From CF-96 sp036269455 (lineage in GTDB: Bacteria > Chloroflexota > Dormibacteria > Aeolococcales > Aeolococcaceae), in assembly GCA_036269455.1 (NCBI GenBank), contig DATARS010000086.1, forward strand, positions 1 to 20,160: a stretch of 20,160 nucleotides of DNA. Reading direction: 5' to 3'. The notes under the pieces are model-generated. The model had not been told where the DNA came from, made no database searches, and saw only the letters and a program-made list of their open reading frames with translations. The position numbers and the translations under genes are program-made. Below are positions 13,030 to 20,160 of the stretch, in pieces (position 1 is the stretch's first letter; every line of letters starts with the position of its first letter).

Positions 13030-13962
13030 TCAGCCGGGGATGACGACGCGGTCGATCGCCATCACCGCGAAGATCAGCGCCAGGTAGAGCAGGGAATAGT
13101 GGAACAGGCGTGACGCCGAGCGCGGGCTGGGGTCGCCCAGCAGGCGCAGGGCGTCGGCCAGGAAGATGCCGTCGAGCACCGCCGCCCCCGCCAGGTAGAC
13201 CCAGCCGAAGGAGCGGGCGAGGAAGGGGAGCAGGGTGACGATGAGCAGGATCAGCGTCCAGAGCACGATATGGATCCGCGTGGTCCGCGAGCCCACCACC
13301 ACCGGGAGCATCGGCACCCGGGCGCGGCCGTAGTCGGCCTGCATCAGCAGCGAGAGCGCCCAGAAATGCGGCGGCGTCCAGTAGAAGACCACCGCGAAGA
13401 GGAAGAGCGCGGGGACGTCGAGCCGGCCGGTCACCGCCGCCCAGCCCACCAGCGGTGGCACCGCCCCGGCGGCCCCGCCGATGACGATGTTCTGGACGGA
13501 GCTGCGCTTCAGGTACATCGTGTAGACGAGCACGTAGAAGAGCAGCGCGCTGGTGGCGAGCACCGCCGCGAGCAGGTTGGCGAAGAGCGCGAGGACGGCG
13601 AACCCGGCGGTGCCGAGACCGACGCCGAATCCCAGCGCCGCCGCCGGGCCGATGCGCCCGCTGGCGATCGGCCGGCCGCAGGTGCGCTGCATGGTCCGGT
13701 CGATGTCGCGGTCGAACCACATGTTGATGGTGTTGGCGCCCCCGGCGGCGAGCGCGCCCCCGGCGAGGGTCACGAGCACCCGCCAGGTCCCCGGCCAGCC
13801 GCGGGCGGCCATCACCATGGCGGCGAAGGCGGTCACCTCGAGGAGCACGATGATCCGCGGCTTGGTGAGCGAGACGTAGTCGCGGGCGACCGCGCGCAGC
13901 GCCCGGCGCCCGGGGGCGGCGGCGGTCGCGGTGCCGGTCTCGAGGCCGACGGCGACGGTCAT
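13030..13962 (-). CDS. ctaB: Protoheme IX farnesyltransferase (heme O synthase)
   Basis: A 310-aa UbiA-superfamily membrane prenyltransferase that converts heme B to heme O, the first step to heme A. Hallmarks are SLTKPRIIVLL (31-41), the first aspartate-rich motif NMWFDRDIDRTMQRTCGRP (80-98), and YTMYLKRSSVQNIVIGGAAGAVPPLVGW in the middle. About nine hydrophobic helices are visible. The second polar region is represented by YWTPPHFWALSLLMQADYGRARVPMLPVV. ATG 13962 overlaps the ctaA stop by four bases (ATGA), so translation is coupled. It acts with CtaA directly upstream. Confidence 0.95.
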   Translation of the reverse strand: MTVAVGLETGTATAAAPGRRALRAVARDYVSLTKPRIIVLLEVTAFAAMVMAARGWPGTWRVLVTLAGGALAAGGANTINMWFDRDIDRTMQRTCGRPIASGRIGPAAALGFGVGLGTAGFAVLALFANLLAAVLATSALLFYVLVYTMYLKRSSVQNIVIGGAAGAVPPLVGWAAVTGRLDVPALFLFAVVFYWTPPHFWALSLLMQADYGRARVPMLPVVVGSRTTRIHIVLWTLILLIVTLLPFLARSFGWVYLAGAAVLDGIFLADALRLLGDPSPRSASRLFHYSLLYLALIFAVMAIDRVVIPG

Positions 13963-15041
13963 CGCGCCGCCCCCTCGGGAACCCGGCTCCCGACGACGAC
14001 CGTCTCCTCCGCGGCGGCGGAGGGCGTGCCTGCAGGACCCCCGGACGGGGAGGTCCGCAGCACCCCGGGCCGGACCAGGAAGGTGAGCACCGCGGTCACC
14101 CCCCAGAGCGCCGAGGCGAGGGCGAGGTGGATCCCGCGGGTCGCCGAGCGCAGCCGCAGCTCGACCAGCACCGCACCGGCGGCGACCTGGGCGAGCAGCA
14201 GGAGCATCACCAGCAGCGAGGCGATCCGCACCGGGCGCACCCCGCGGAACGCGCGCATGACGGCGTGGACGGCGAGGAACAGGAGCAGCCCGACGACGCC
14301 GGCGACGAGGCGGTGGAACAGGTTGTAGCCCGCCAGGGTCCCGCCGTCGAGCTGGAACCCGTTGCCGCAGAGCGGCCAGCCTGCGCACGCCCAGCCGGCT
14401 CCGTTGGCCACCACCAGGGCGCCGCTGAGGACGAGCAGGTAGGTGGCGCCCGCGGCCCAGGTGAGGCGGCGCACCGCCGTCGCCCGGCTCGGGTCGAGGG
14501 CGGCCGGCTCGCCGGGGCCGGGGACCGCGAAGGTCTGGACCGCAGCGTAGAGGAGCACGCCGAGGAGCAGCAGCGCGTTGGCGAGGTGGACGAGCACGAT
14601 CTCGCCGGGCAGGCGCAGCTCGACGGTGACGGCGCCGAGCAGGATCTGGACGACGAGCAGCACCACCACCGCGGTCACCGGCAGGGTGATGCGGCGGAGG
14701 CGGCGGTAGCGACTCCAGGCGACCACCGCGAGCGCCACCACCAGGATGGTGGAGAGGGTGGCGAGCATGCGGTGGGAGAACTCGATCACCGTCGCCAGGT
14801 CGGCGGGGGGCACCAGCCGGCCGTGGCAGAGGGGCCAGTCCTGGCCCTTGATCCCGCAGCCGAGGCCGCTGCCGCTGACCCGCACCACGCCGCCGGCGAC
14901 GATCAGCAGGTAGGTGGCGGCCGCCGCGGCGACGGCGAGCACCCGCAGACCGCGACCGGGGGCGCGGGCGAGCCGCTCCGAGCCCCCACCGCTCGCCCTG
15001 CTGACGCCCGTGCCTCCCGCTCCGAGCGGGACCGAGGTCAT
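13959..15041 (-). CDS. ctaA: Heme A synthase (Cox15/CtaA family)
   Basis: A 360-aa integral membrane enzyme that oxidises the heme O methyl group to the formyl group of heme A. It shows the two-repeat arrangement of the family. In repeat one, C62 and C72 form the external cysteine pair (GLGCGIKGQDWPLCHG), with the E87-x2-H90 motif and H152. In repeat two, C219 and C225 (GWACAGWPLCGNG), H243 and H305 complete the set. About eight helices are visible. ATG 15041 overlaps the ctaD stop by four bases (ATGA), which decides the start; the frame is open further upstream, inside ctaD. The N-terminal 30 residues are a low-complexity cytosolic tail. Confidence 0.94.
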   Translation of the reverse strand: MTSVPLGAGGTGVSRASGGGSERLARAPGRGLRVLAVAAAAATYLLIVAGGVVRVSGSGLGCGIKGQDWPLCHGRLVPPADLATVIEFSHRMLATLSTILVVALAVVAWSRYRRLRRITLPVTAVVVLLVVQILLGAVTVELRLPGEIVLVHLANALLLLGVLLYAAVQTFAVPGPGEPAALDPSRATAVRRLTWAAGATYLLVLSGALVVANGAGWACAGWPLCGNGFQLDGGTLAGYNLFHRLVAGVVGLLLFLAVHAVMRAFRGVRPVRIASLLVMLLLLAQVAAGAVLVELRLRSATRGIHLALASALWGVTAVLTFLVRPGVLRTSPSGGPAGTPSAAAEETVVVGSRVPEGAAR

Positions 15042-16687
15042 GCCGTGACCTTCCTCGCGGCACGCCGCATGTCCCGCACCGGCCGCGCGCTGCGCACCTC
15101 GGGGACGGTCTCGAAGTTGTAGACGGGCGGGGGCGACGAGGTCGCCCACTCAAGGGTGTCGCCCTCCCAGGGATCGGCGGGCGCGTTCTTCGGCGCGCGC
15201 ATGCTGATCAGGAAGTTGATCATGAAGATGGCGACGGCGGCGGCGATGAGGAAGGCGCCCATGGTGGACACCGAGTTCCAGTCGCCCCAGCCCTTGTGAT
15301 AGTCGTAGGAGCTGATCCGGCGCGGCATCCCGAGCAGGCCGAGGACGTGCATGGGCATGAAGGCGAGGTTCATCCCGATGAACATGACCCAGAACTGCAG
15401 CTTGCCGAGGAACTCGTTGAGGAAGCGCCCGGTCATCTTCGGGAACCAGTAGTAGATCCCGGCGAAGACCCCGAAGACGCTGCCGCCGAAGAGCACGTAG
15501 TGGATGTGGCCCACCACCCAGTAGGTGCCGTGGAGCGAGTAGTCGACGGCCAGCGAGCCGAGGTAGACGCCGTCGACGCCGCCCACGAGGAAGAGGAGGA
15601 GGAAGCCGACCGCGTAGAGCATGGGCGTGTCGTAGCGGATGCTGCCTCCCCACAGCGTCGCCGCCCAGTTGAAGATCTTCACCCCGGTGGGGACCCCGAT
15701 GATCATCGAGGTCGCCGAGAAGAAGGTCTGCACCGCGATGGGCAGGCCGGTGACGAACATGTGGTGGACGAAGACGACGAAGCCGAGCACCGCGATCGCC
15801 GACATCGAGTAGGCCATGGCGCGGTAGCCGAAGATCGGTTTTCTCGCGAACACCGGGATGATCTCGCTGATGATCCCGAACGCCGGCAGGACCATGATGT
15901 AGACCGCCGGGTGCGAGTAGAACCAGAACATCAGCTGGTAGAGCAGGGCGTTGCCGCCGTGGTTCACGGCGAAGAAGCTGGCGCCCGCCTGGCGGTCGAG
16001 AAGGACCATCAGCAGCGCGCCGGCGAGGAACGGCGAGGCGAGCACCACCAGCGCCTGGGTGACCTCCTGCGCCCAGCAGAAGAGCGGGAGGCGGAACCAG
16101 GTCATCCCCTTGGCGCGCATGTTGTGGAGCGTCACCAGGAAGTTGATGCCGCCGAGCATCGAGGAGATGCCCAGGGTGTGGAGGCCGAGGATCCAGAGGT
16201 CCTGGCCCACCTGGGGGTTGTACTGCTTCTCGGTCAGCGGGACGTAGCCCGTCCAGCCCGCGTCACCGGTGCCGCCGAAGGCGAAGCCGGCGTACATCGT
16301 CAGGCCGCCCAGGGGGATCAGCCAGTAGGAGAGCGCGTTGATGCGGGGGAACGCCATGTCGCGGGCGCCGATCATCAGCGGCACCACGTAGTTCCCGAAG
16401 CCGGCGAAGACGGGGATGATCCAGAGGAAGATCATCGTCGTCCCGTGCATCGTGAAGATCTGGTTGTACTGCGACGGGGTGAGGAACTTGTTCTGCGGCT
16501 CGGCGAGCTGGATGCGCACCAGCAGGGCCATGATGCCGCCGATCAGGAAGAAGAAGAAGGTGGTGTACAGGTAGAGGATGCCGAGCTTCTTGTGGTCGAC
16601 CGTGGTCAGCCACGAGAGCAGCCCCTTGTTCTTGTCCCAGCGCGACCACGCCCTGGCCTGGGGCATCGGCGCGTCCATCACCCCCAT
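15038..16687 (-). CDS. ctaD: Cytochrome c oxidase subunit I, A2-type (aa3)
   Basis: The 549-aa catalytic subunit that reduces O2 to water and pumps protons. Ligands visible: H81 and H396 (low-spin heme a), H394 (heme a3), H259, H308 and H309 (CuB), with Y263 placed to form the His-Tyr crosslink (HPAVY). The helix VI motif is YSHPAV (257-262) rather than GHPEV, so the glutamate of A1 oxidases is missing and this is an A2-type enzyme. D-channel residues D110 and N117 (DMAFPRIN) and K-channel K337 (GVPTGVKIF) are kept. Twelve helices are expected and no subunit III is fused. ATG 16687 directly follows the ctaC stop, and an AGGAGGT SD is inside the end of ctaC. Confidence 0.97.
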   Translation of the reverse strand: MGVMDAPMPQARAWSRWDKNKGLLSWLTTVDHKKLGILYLYTTFFFFLIGGIMALLVRIQLAEPQNKFLTPSQYNQIFTMHGTTMIFLWIIPVFAGFGNYVVPLMIGARDMAFPRINALSYWLIPLGGLTMYAGFAFGGTGDAGWTGYVPLTEKQYNPQVGQDLWILGLHTLGISSMLGGINFLVTLHNMRAKGMTWFRLPLFCWAQEVTQALVVLASPFLAGALLMVLLDRQAGASFFAVNHGGNALLYQLMFWFYSHPAVYIMVLPAFGIISEIIPVFARKPIFGYRAMAYSMSAIAVLGFVVFVHHMFVTGLPIAVQTFFSATSMIIGVPTGVKIFNWAATLWGGSIRYDTPMLYAVGFLLLFLVGGVDGVYLGSLAVDYSLHGTYWVVGHIHYVLFGGSVFGVFAGIYYWFPKMTGRFLNEFLGKLQFWVMFIGMNLAFMPMHVLGLLGMPRRISSYDYHKGWGDWNSVSTMGAFLIAAAVAIFMINFLISMRAPKNAPADPWEGDTLEWATSSPPPVYNFETVPEVRSARPVRDMRRAARKVTA

Positions 16688-17455
16688 CTACTGACCTCCT
16701 GCGCCGGACCCGGTCCTGGCGCTGTTGCTGTCCATCGAGGCCAGGAAGGCCTGGAACTGGTCGCCCGGCACCGCCTCGACGACGATCTCCATGGCGTAGT
16801 GGTTGTCGCCGCAGAGCTCGGTGCACTGGCCGTAGTACTTGCCGACCCTGTCGGCCTGGAACCACATGTGATTCAGCTGGTTGGGGATGGCGTTGATCTG
16901 CCCGCCCAGCGTGGGCAGGTAGAAGGAGTGGTTGACGTCGGCGGAGACCACCTCGAGGGCGATCGGCCTGCCCGCGGGCACCTTCAGGGTGCTCACCGCG
17001 CGCTTGCCGAGGATGTTCCTGTAGCTCAGCTTGGTGTCGTTGTGCTCACCGCCCTTGACCTGGACGGCGGTTCCGCAATCGGTGTTGTAGTAGAAGGACC
17101 ACGAGAATCGCTGGCCGAGCACGCAGACCTTCATCGCGCCCTGGGGCGCCTGGGTGATGAAGTTCATGTTCACCGCGGTGACGATGAACAGGCTGAAGAG
17201 GATGAGGAAGGGGACGATGGTCCAGGCGATCTCGAGCCGGTTGTTGCCGTGGACCTGCGCCGGCTCCTCGTCGTCGCTCTTGCGCCGGAACCGCAGCGCG
17301 CTGTAGATGATCAGCCCCGCCACGGCGACGAAGAGCACCACCGACGCCCAGAAGATGGGTGTGTAGACGCTCTGGATGTGCTCGTCGACAGGACCCGCAG
17401 AGTGGAGCGGAGAGCTGTCGTAGGTGGTGCCGAATTGATCGGCCGCCAGGATCAC
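16688..17455 (-). CDS. ctaC: Cytochrome c oxidase subunit II
   Basis: A 255-aa subunit carrying the CuA centre, the entry point for electrons. Two membrane helices (about 33-55 and 77-96) are followed by a periplasmic cupredoxin domain. CuA ligands are H176 (VNHSFYLP), C211, E213, C215, H219 and M222 (GQCTELCGDNHYAM). There is no CxxCH motif, so no fused cytochrome c domain. I chose GTG 17455, which has a GGGGGGT SD 7 nt upstream and lies about 65 nt after the predicted transcription start. The farther GTG at 17536 falls upstream of the -10 element and would not be transcribed from this promoter. This is the first gene of the cta operon. Confidence 0.93.
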   Translation of the reverse strand: MILAADQFGTTYDSSPLHSAGPVDEHIQSVYTPIFWASVVLFVAVAGLIIYSALRFRRKSDDEEPAQVHGNNRLEIAWTIVPFLILFSLFIVTAVNMNFITQAPQGAMKVCVLGQRFSWSFYYNTDCGTAVQVKGGEHNDTKLSYRNILGKRAVSTLKVPAGRPIALEVVSADVNHSFYLPTLGGQINAIPNQLNHMWFQADRVGKYYGQCTELCGDNHYAMEIVVEAVPGDQFQAFLASMDSNSARTGSGAGGQ

Positions 17456-17526
17456 CGGCGCGACCCCCCGATGTGGTCGATGGGCGAGCGTCTCCCTCCG
17501 CCCCCGGGAGGAGCGCAGGCCCCCGC

Positions 17527-17556
17527 ATTTTGGCACCCGCTCGAAGGGAGCGTCAA
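17527..17556 (-). promoter_or_regulatory. Promoter of the cta operon
   Basis: On the minus strand TTGACG (17556-17551) and CAAAAT (17532-17527) are separated by 18 bp. Transcription would start near 17520, giving a leader of about 65 nt before GTG 17455. Confidence 0.6.
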
Positions 17557-17576
17557 ACCAGCGATCTGAGCACTAC

Positions 17577-17582
17577 ACCCTA
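17577..17582 (-). promoter_or_regulatory. Half-copy of the 16-bp box upstream of ctaC
   Basis: TAGGGT on the minus strand repeats the first arm of the box at 17601-17616, 34 bp nearer the promoter. The second arm is not conserved. It may be a secondary regulator site or chance. Confidence 0.25.
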
Positions 17583-17600
17583 GTTCGAAGCCTCGATTCC

Positions 17601-17616
17601 TGGGGTGAATACCCTA
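17601..17616 (-). promoter_or_regulatory. 16-bp box, copy 2 (upstream of the cta promoter)
   Basis: TAGGGTATTCACCCCA on the minus strand, about 45 bp upstream of the -35 of the cta promoter. It is identical over all 16 bases to the box beside the cupredoxin gene (11778-11793), in inverted orientation. Its position is suited to an activator or to a distal operator. Confidence 0.5.
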
Positions 17617-17659
17617 GCGGACGAGGCTGAGTGGCCGCTCGGCGCGCCGGACGCCGCGG

Positions 17660-17860
17660 CTACTTCTTCCAGGGAGGGGTGACCGTCCCCAGCTGGCGCT
17701 TGACCACCTCGGTGATGTCCACGTTGGTCAGCGCCGCCTGCTCCCAGCTGCCCCGCGCCTGCGGCACCTCGCCGGGGTCGGGCAGCGGCGCCCTCCCATT
17801 GCCGAGGTCGTCCTCGAACATGGCGGCACGGCGGCGGCGGAGCGCATCGAGCAGTCCCAT
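17660..17860 (-). CDS. Hypothetical 66-aa protein
   Basis: Not a recognised family. The protein has a basic N-terminal helix (MGLLDALRRRRAAM), an acidic and proline-rich middle, and a C-terminal helix (TNVDITEVVKRQLGTVTPPWKK) ending in a basic tail. No signal peptide or membrane segment is seen. ATG 17860 has no SD, but TGGTATGTT, resembling an extended -10, lies about 10 nt upstream, so a leaderless transcript is possible. It is 86 bp downstream of the GGDEF-EAL gene and upstream of the cta promoter, all on the minus strand. G/C-ending codons and lack of overlap with other genes support it as real. Confidence 0.5.
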   Translation of the reverse strand: MGLLDALRRRRAAMFEDDLGNGRAPLPDPGEVPQARGSWEQAALTNVDITEVVKRQLGTVTPPWKK

Positions 17861-17946
17861 GTCGGCCGGAACATACCAGACGGCCGCGTCAGCGCCGATC
17901 GCCGTGACCGCCTCGCGATCGCGATGCGGCGACCCCCGAATCGCGG

Positions 17947-20160
17947 CTAGGAGGCGATGCCGGCGGCGACGCCCGCGACGGCGCCCGCTCCCACCCCGTC
18001 CCGCAGCAGCCGGGCGATCCCCTCGGCGTCCATCGGCCGCGCGAAGTGGTACCCCTGGGCGAGGTGGCAGCCGAGCTCGACCAGCCGGTCGCGCTGCTCG
18101 GGACGCTCCACCCCCTCGGCGACCAGCTCGAGGTGCAGCGTCCGCCCGAGGCGCACGATCGCCTGGGCGAAGGCGCGCTTCTGCGGGTCCTCGGCGATCC
18201 CGTCGACGAACGGCTTGGCGATCTTCAGGCAGTCGACGGGGAGGTGCTGCAGGGCGCTCAGCGACGAGTAGCCGGTGCCGAAGTCGTCGATGGAGAGCCG
18301 CACCCCGAGCGCCTTCAGCTCGTGGAGCCGGCCGCTCGGAGCGCCGCCGTCGACCATGAAGCTCTCGGTGATCTCCAGGGTGAGCAGCCGGGGCTCGAGC
18401 CCGGTCTCGCGGAGCACCCGCGCCACCTGGAGCACGAACGCGCCATCCTGCAGCTGGCGGGGCGAGAGGTTCACGCTCATCCCCAGGCCGGCGTGCTCGG
18501 GGTGGGCCAGGTGCCAGGCGCAGAGCTGGCGGCACGCCTCCTCGAGGACGTGGACGCCGAGGCCGACGATCAGCCCCGTCTCCTCCGCGAGCGGGATGAA
18601 CTCGATGGGCGGCATCAGGCCGCGCAGCGGATGCTGCCAGCGCACCAGGGCCTCGACCCCGACGATGCGCTCGTCCTCGAGGGCGACGATCGGCTGGTAG
18701 CGGAGGAGGAGCTCGCCGCGGGGAATCGCCCGCTCGAGCTCGGTCCGGAGCTCGAGCCGCCGCACCATGACCTCCTGCATGCTCGGCTGATAGACCTCGA
18801 AGGCGCCCTTTCCGCGCTGCTTCACCCGGTACATCGCCATGTCGGCGCAGCGGAGCAGCTCCTCGCCGTCGACCTCCTCGTCGCCGGCCAGGGCGACGCC
18901 GATGCTGGCGTGCATCGCCAGCTCGCGGCCGCTGAGGACGAAGGGCTTGCGCAGGGTCTCCACGATCCGCTCGGCGACGGCCGCGGCGTCGGCGGCGCCG
19001 GCGGCGTCCTCGATCAGGACGGCGAACTCGTCGCCGCCGAGCCGGCCGATGGTGTCGAAGGGGCGGAGCACCCCGACCAGGCGCTCCCCGACGGCGCGCA
19101 GCAGCTGGTCGCCGGCACCGTGTCCGAGCTCGTCGTTGACCATCTTGAAGTCGTCGAGGTCGACGAAGAGGACGGCGACGCCGGAGCCGCCCGCCGCGGT
19201 GCGCCGGGTGAGCGCGTGGGCGAGCCGGTCGCTGAAGAGGGCCCGGTTGGCGAGGTTGGTGAGCGGGTCGTGAAAGGCCTGGTGCTTGAGCCGGCCCTCG
19301 AGCCGGTCGTTCTCGAAGGCGACGCTCGCCTGCACGGCGAGGGTCTCGAAGAGGGTGAGGTCCTCGGCGTTGAAGGTGTTCAGGTCGCCGAGCCGGTTGC
19401 CCACCAGCATGGTGCCGATGATCCGGCTCTCGCTGCGCAGCGCGATGAACATCGCGTCCTTGAGATGGCGGGTGCTGAGCACCGCGGGCATATTCGACTC
19501 GCGAGCGCTGAGCCGGACCCCGCGCTGCTCGTCGACGGCGAAGGGGATCAGCTCGTCGAGGAGGCCGATGTCGACCCGCCGGTCGGTCTCGGCGAAATCG
19601 TCGCGGCGGAGCATGGCGCGCAGAGCGTGGCCGCCCCCGGACGGCGGCAGGAGGGTGACCTCGGCGACCTCCGCCTGGAAAACCCGGCACAGCTGGGCGA
19701 GCAGCGCCGAGGTCGCGGTGCCGTCGCTGGGAGTGCGCTGGAGCAGCTCGCTGGACTCGTAGAGGTGCTGCATCCGCTGGTGCCGCTGGCGCTCGGCGCC
19801 GTAGGCGATGTAGCCCGCGATCAGGGTGGCGATCGGGGCGGCCAGCAGCCAGAGCTGGTGCGGGTCCCTCCACAGGACGAAGACGGCGAGCAGCGCGAGG
19901 CTCGCGTTGGTCACGCCGGTGAGCAGCTGGAAGGTGAGGCCCTGGACCATGGTCCGGACCGGCGGCCGCCCCTCGGAGAGGGTGACCGCGACCATGATCA
20001 GCCCCACCCCGAGCGCCGAGACCGCGGCGACGACGAGGAGCACCGCGAGCCACGCGGTGGGGGCGAGCGCCCTCCCGTCGGGGAGCAGGTGCCCGATCGC
20101 GATCGCGGCGGCCTCGGCCTCGAGCGCGAACAGGCCGATGTTGAAGAGGAGCTTGACCGG
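17947..20160 (-). CDS. Membrane GAF-GGDEF-EAL cyclic-di-GMP protein (5' end beyond window)
   Basis: The frame is open to the window edge, so the N-terminus is missing; 737 residues are visible. Residues 1 to about 145 hold several hydrophobic helices of a membrane sensor region beginning VKLLFNIGLFALEAE. A GAF-like domain follows (about 150-310), then GGDEF (375-379) with the inhibitory I-site RPFD (366-369), then EAL (503-505). The EAL domain keeps the other catalytic features: NLSPRQLQ, EITES, DDFGTG (625-630), the lysine in LKIAKPF, AEGVE and AQGYHFARP. Both diguanylate cyclase and phosphodiesterase activities are therefore possible, with product inhibition of the cyclase. An internal GTG at 20043 is probably not the start, since hydrophobic sequence continues upstream. 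The signal sensed is unknown. Confidence 0.92.
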   Translation of the reverse strand, partial: PVKLLFNIGLFALEAEAAAIAIGHLLPDGRALAPTAWLAVLLVVAAVSALGVGLIMVAVTLSEGRPPVRTMVQGLTFQLLTGVTNASLALLAVFVLWRDPHQLWLLAAPIATLIAGYIAYGAERQRHQRMQHLYESSELLQRTPSDGTATSALLAQLCRVFQAEVAEVTLLPPSGGGHALRAMLRRDDFAETDRRVDIGLLDELIPFAVDEQRGVRLSARESNMPAVLSTRHLKDAMFIALRSESRIIGTMLVGNRLGDLNTFNAEDLTLFETLAVQASVAFENDRLEGRLKHQAFHDPLTNLANRALFSDRLAHALTRRTAAGGSGVAVLFVDLDDFKMVNDELGHGAGDQLLRAVGERLVGVLRPFDTIGRLGGDEFAVLIEDAAGAADAAAVAERIVETLRKPFVLSGRELAMHASIGVALAGDEEVDGEELLRCADMAMYRVKQRGKGAFEVYQPSMQEVMVRRLELRTELERAIPRGELLLRYQPIVALEDERIVGVEALVRWQHPLRGLMPPIEFIPLAEETGLIVGLGVHVLEEACRQLCAWHLAHPEHAGLGMSVNLSPRQLQDGAFVLQVARVLRETGLEPRLLTLEITESFMVDGGAPSGRLHELKALGVRLSIDDFGTGYSSLSALQHLPVDCLKIAKPFVDGIAEDPQKRAFAQAIVRLGRTLHLELVAEGVERPEQRDRLVELGCHLAQGYHFARPMDAEGIARLLRDGVGAGAVAGVAAGIAS

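Noticed and set aside
15296..17569. Long plus-strand open frame opposite ctaC and ctaD
   Set aside because: The translation is His/Glu/Gly/Arg-rich without domain pattern and lies opposite clearly recognised oxidase genes.
17640..17649. Palindrome CGGCGCGCCG after the 66-aa gene as a terminator
   Set aside because: Too short with no loop or T-tract; such palindromes are expected by chance in this base composition.
1..20160. CRISPR array, insertion sequence, rRNA or integrase
   Set aside because: No regularly spaced repeats, no transposase or recombinase motif and no rRNA-like sequence were seen on either strand.

Overview
The window is about 20 kb of very GC-rich chromosomal DNA from a bacterium. 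Codons are strongly G/C-ending, starts include GTG and TTG, and several starts lack a Shine-Dalgarno (SD) site. The gene content is actinobacterial in flavour: a HelY-type Ski2 helicase, an SCO1664-type kinase-fold protein, a DinB/maleylpyruvate-isomerase-type protein and CtaG. Together with an unusual A2-type cytochrome oxidase locus, this suggests an actinobacterium-like or Chloroflexota/Dormibacterota-like soil lineage. That placement is inference; no rRNA or ribosomal protein gene is present to fix it.

Layout. 1-2620 (minus): an AMP-forming long-chain acyl-CoA ligase, then a single-domain response regulator 10 bp downstream, then a 64-aa unknown protein. 2719-5435 (plus): DUF503/YlxP protein and a Ski2/HelY-like helicase sharing an ATGA overlap. 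5457-7510 (minus): compact operon of a 4Fe-4S uracil-DNA glycosylase, a nucleoside-deoxyribosyltransferase-like protein and a DinB/MDMPI-type protein. 7664-9005 (plus): a small two-helix membrane protein and an SCO1664-family protein. 9039-9111: tRNA-Arg(CCG), followed by about 180 nt packed with perfect hairpins, then an orphan beta-class DNA methyltransferase that ends stop-to-stop with a convergent 103-aa acidic protein whose promoter overlaps a palindrome. 10527-11306 (plus): BirA-type biotin ligase.

11320-17455 (minus) is an aerobic respiration and copper locus in the order ctaC, ctaD, ctaA, ctaB, a 39-aa one-helix protein, a His-rich subunit-IV-like protein, ctaG and a cupredoxin lipoprotein. 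It has a recognisable sigma70-like promoter. An identical 16-bp near-palindrome lies upstream of ctaC and again just upstream of the cupredoxin gene. Together these genes supply the oxidase core subunits, the two enzymes converting heme B to heme O and heme A, and copper-handling factors; no subunit III gene is present. 17660-20160 (minus): a 66-aa unknown protein and a GAF-GGDEF-EAL membrane protein cut by the window edge.

Most of the window is housekeeping. The least explained part is 9112-10526: the hairpin array, the orphan methyltransferase and the small convergent gene next to a tRNA. No CRISPR array, insertion sequence, integrase or rRNA gene was seen, and no gene-free stretch exceeds about 210 bp.
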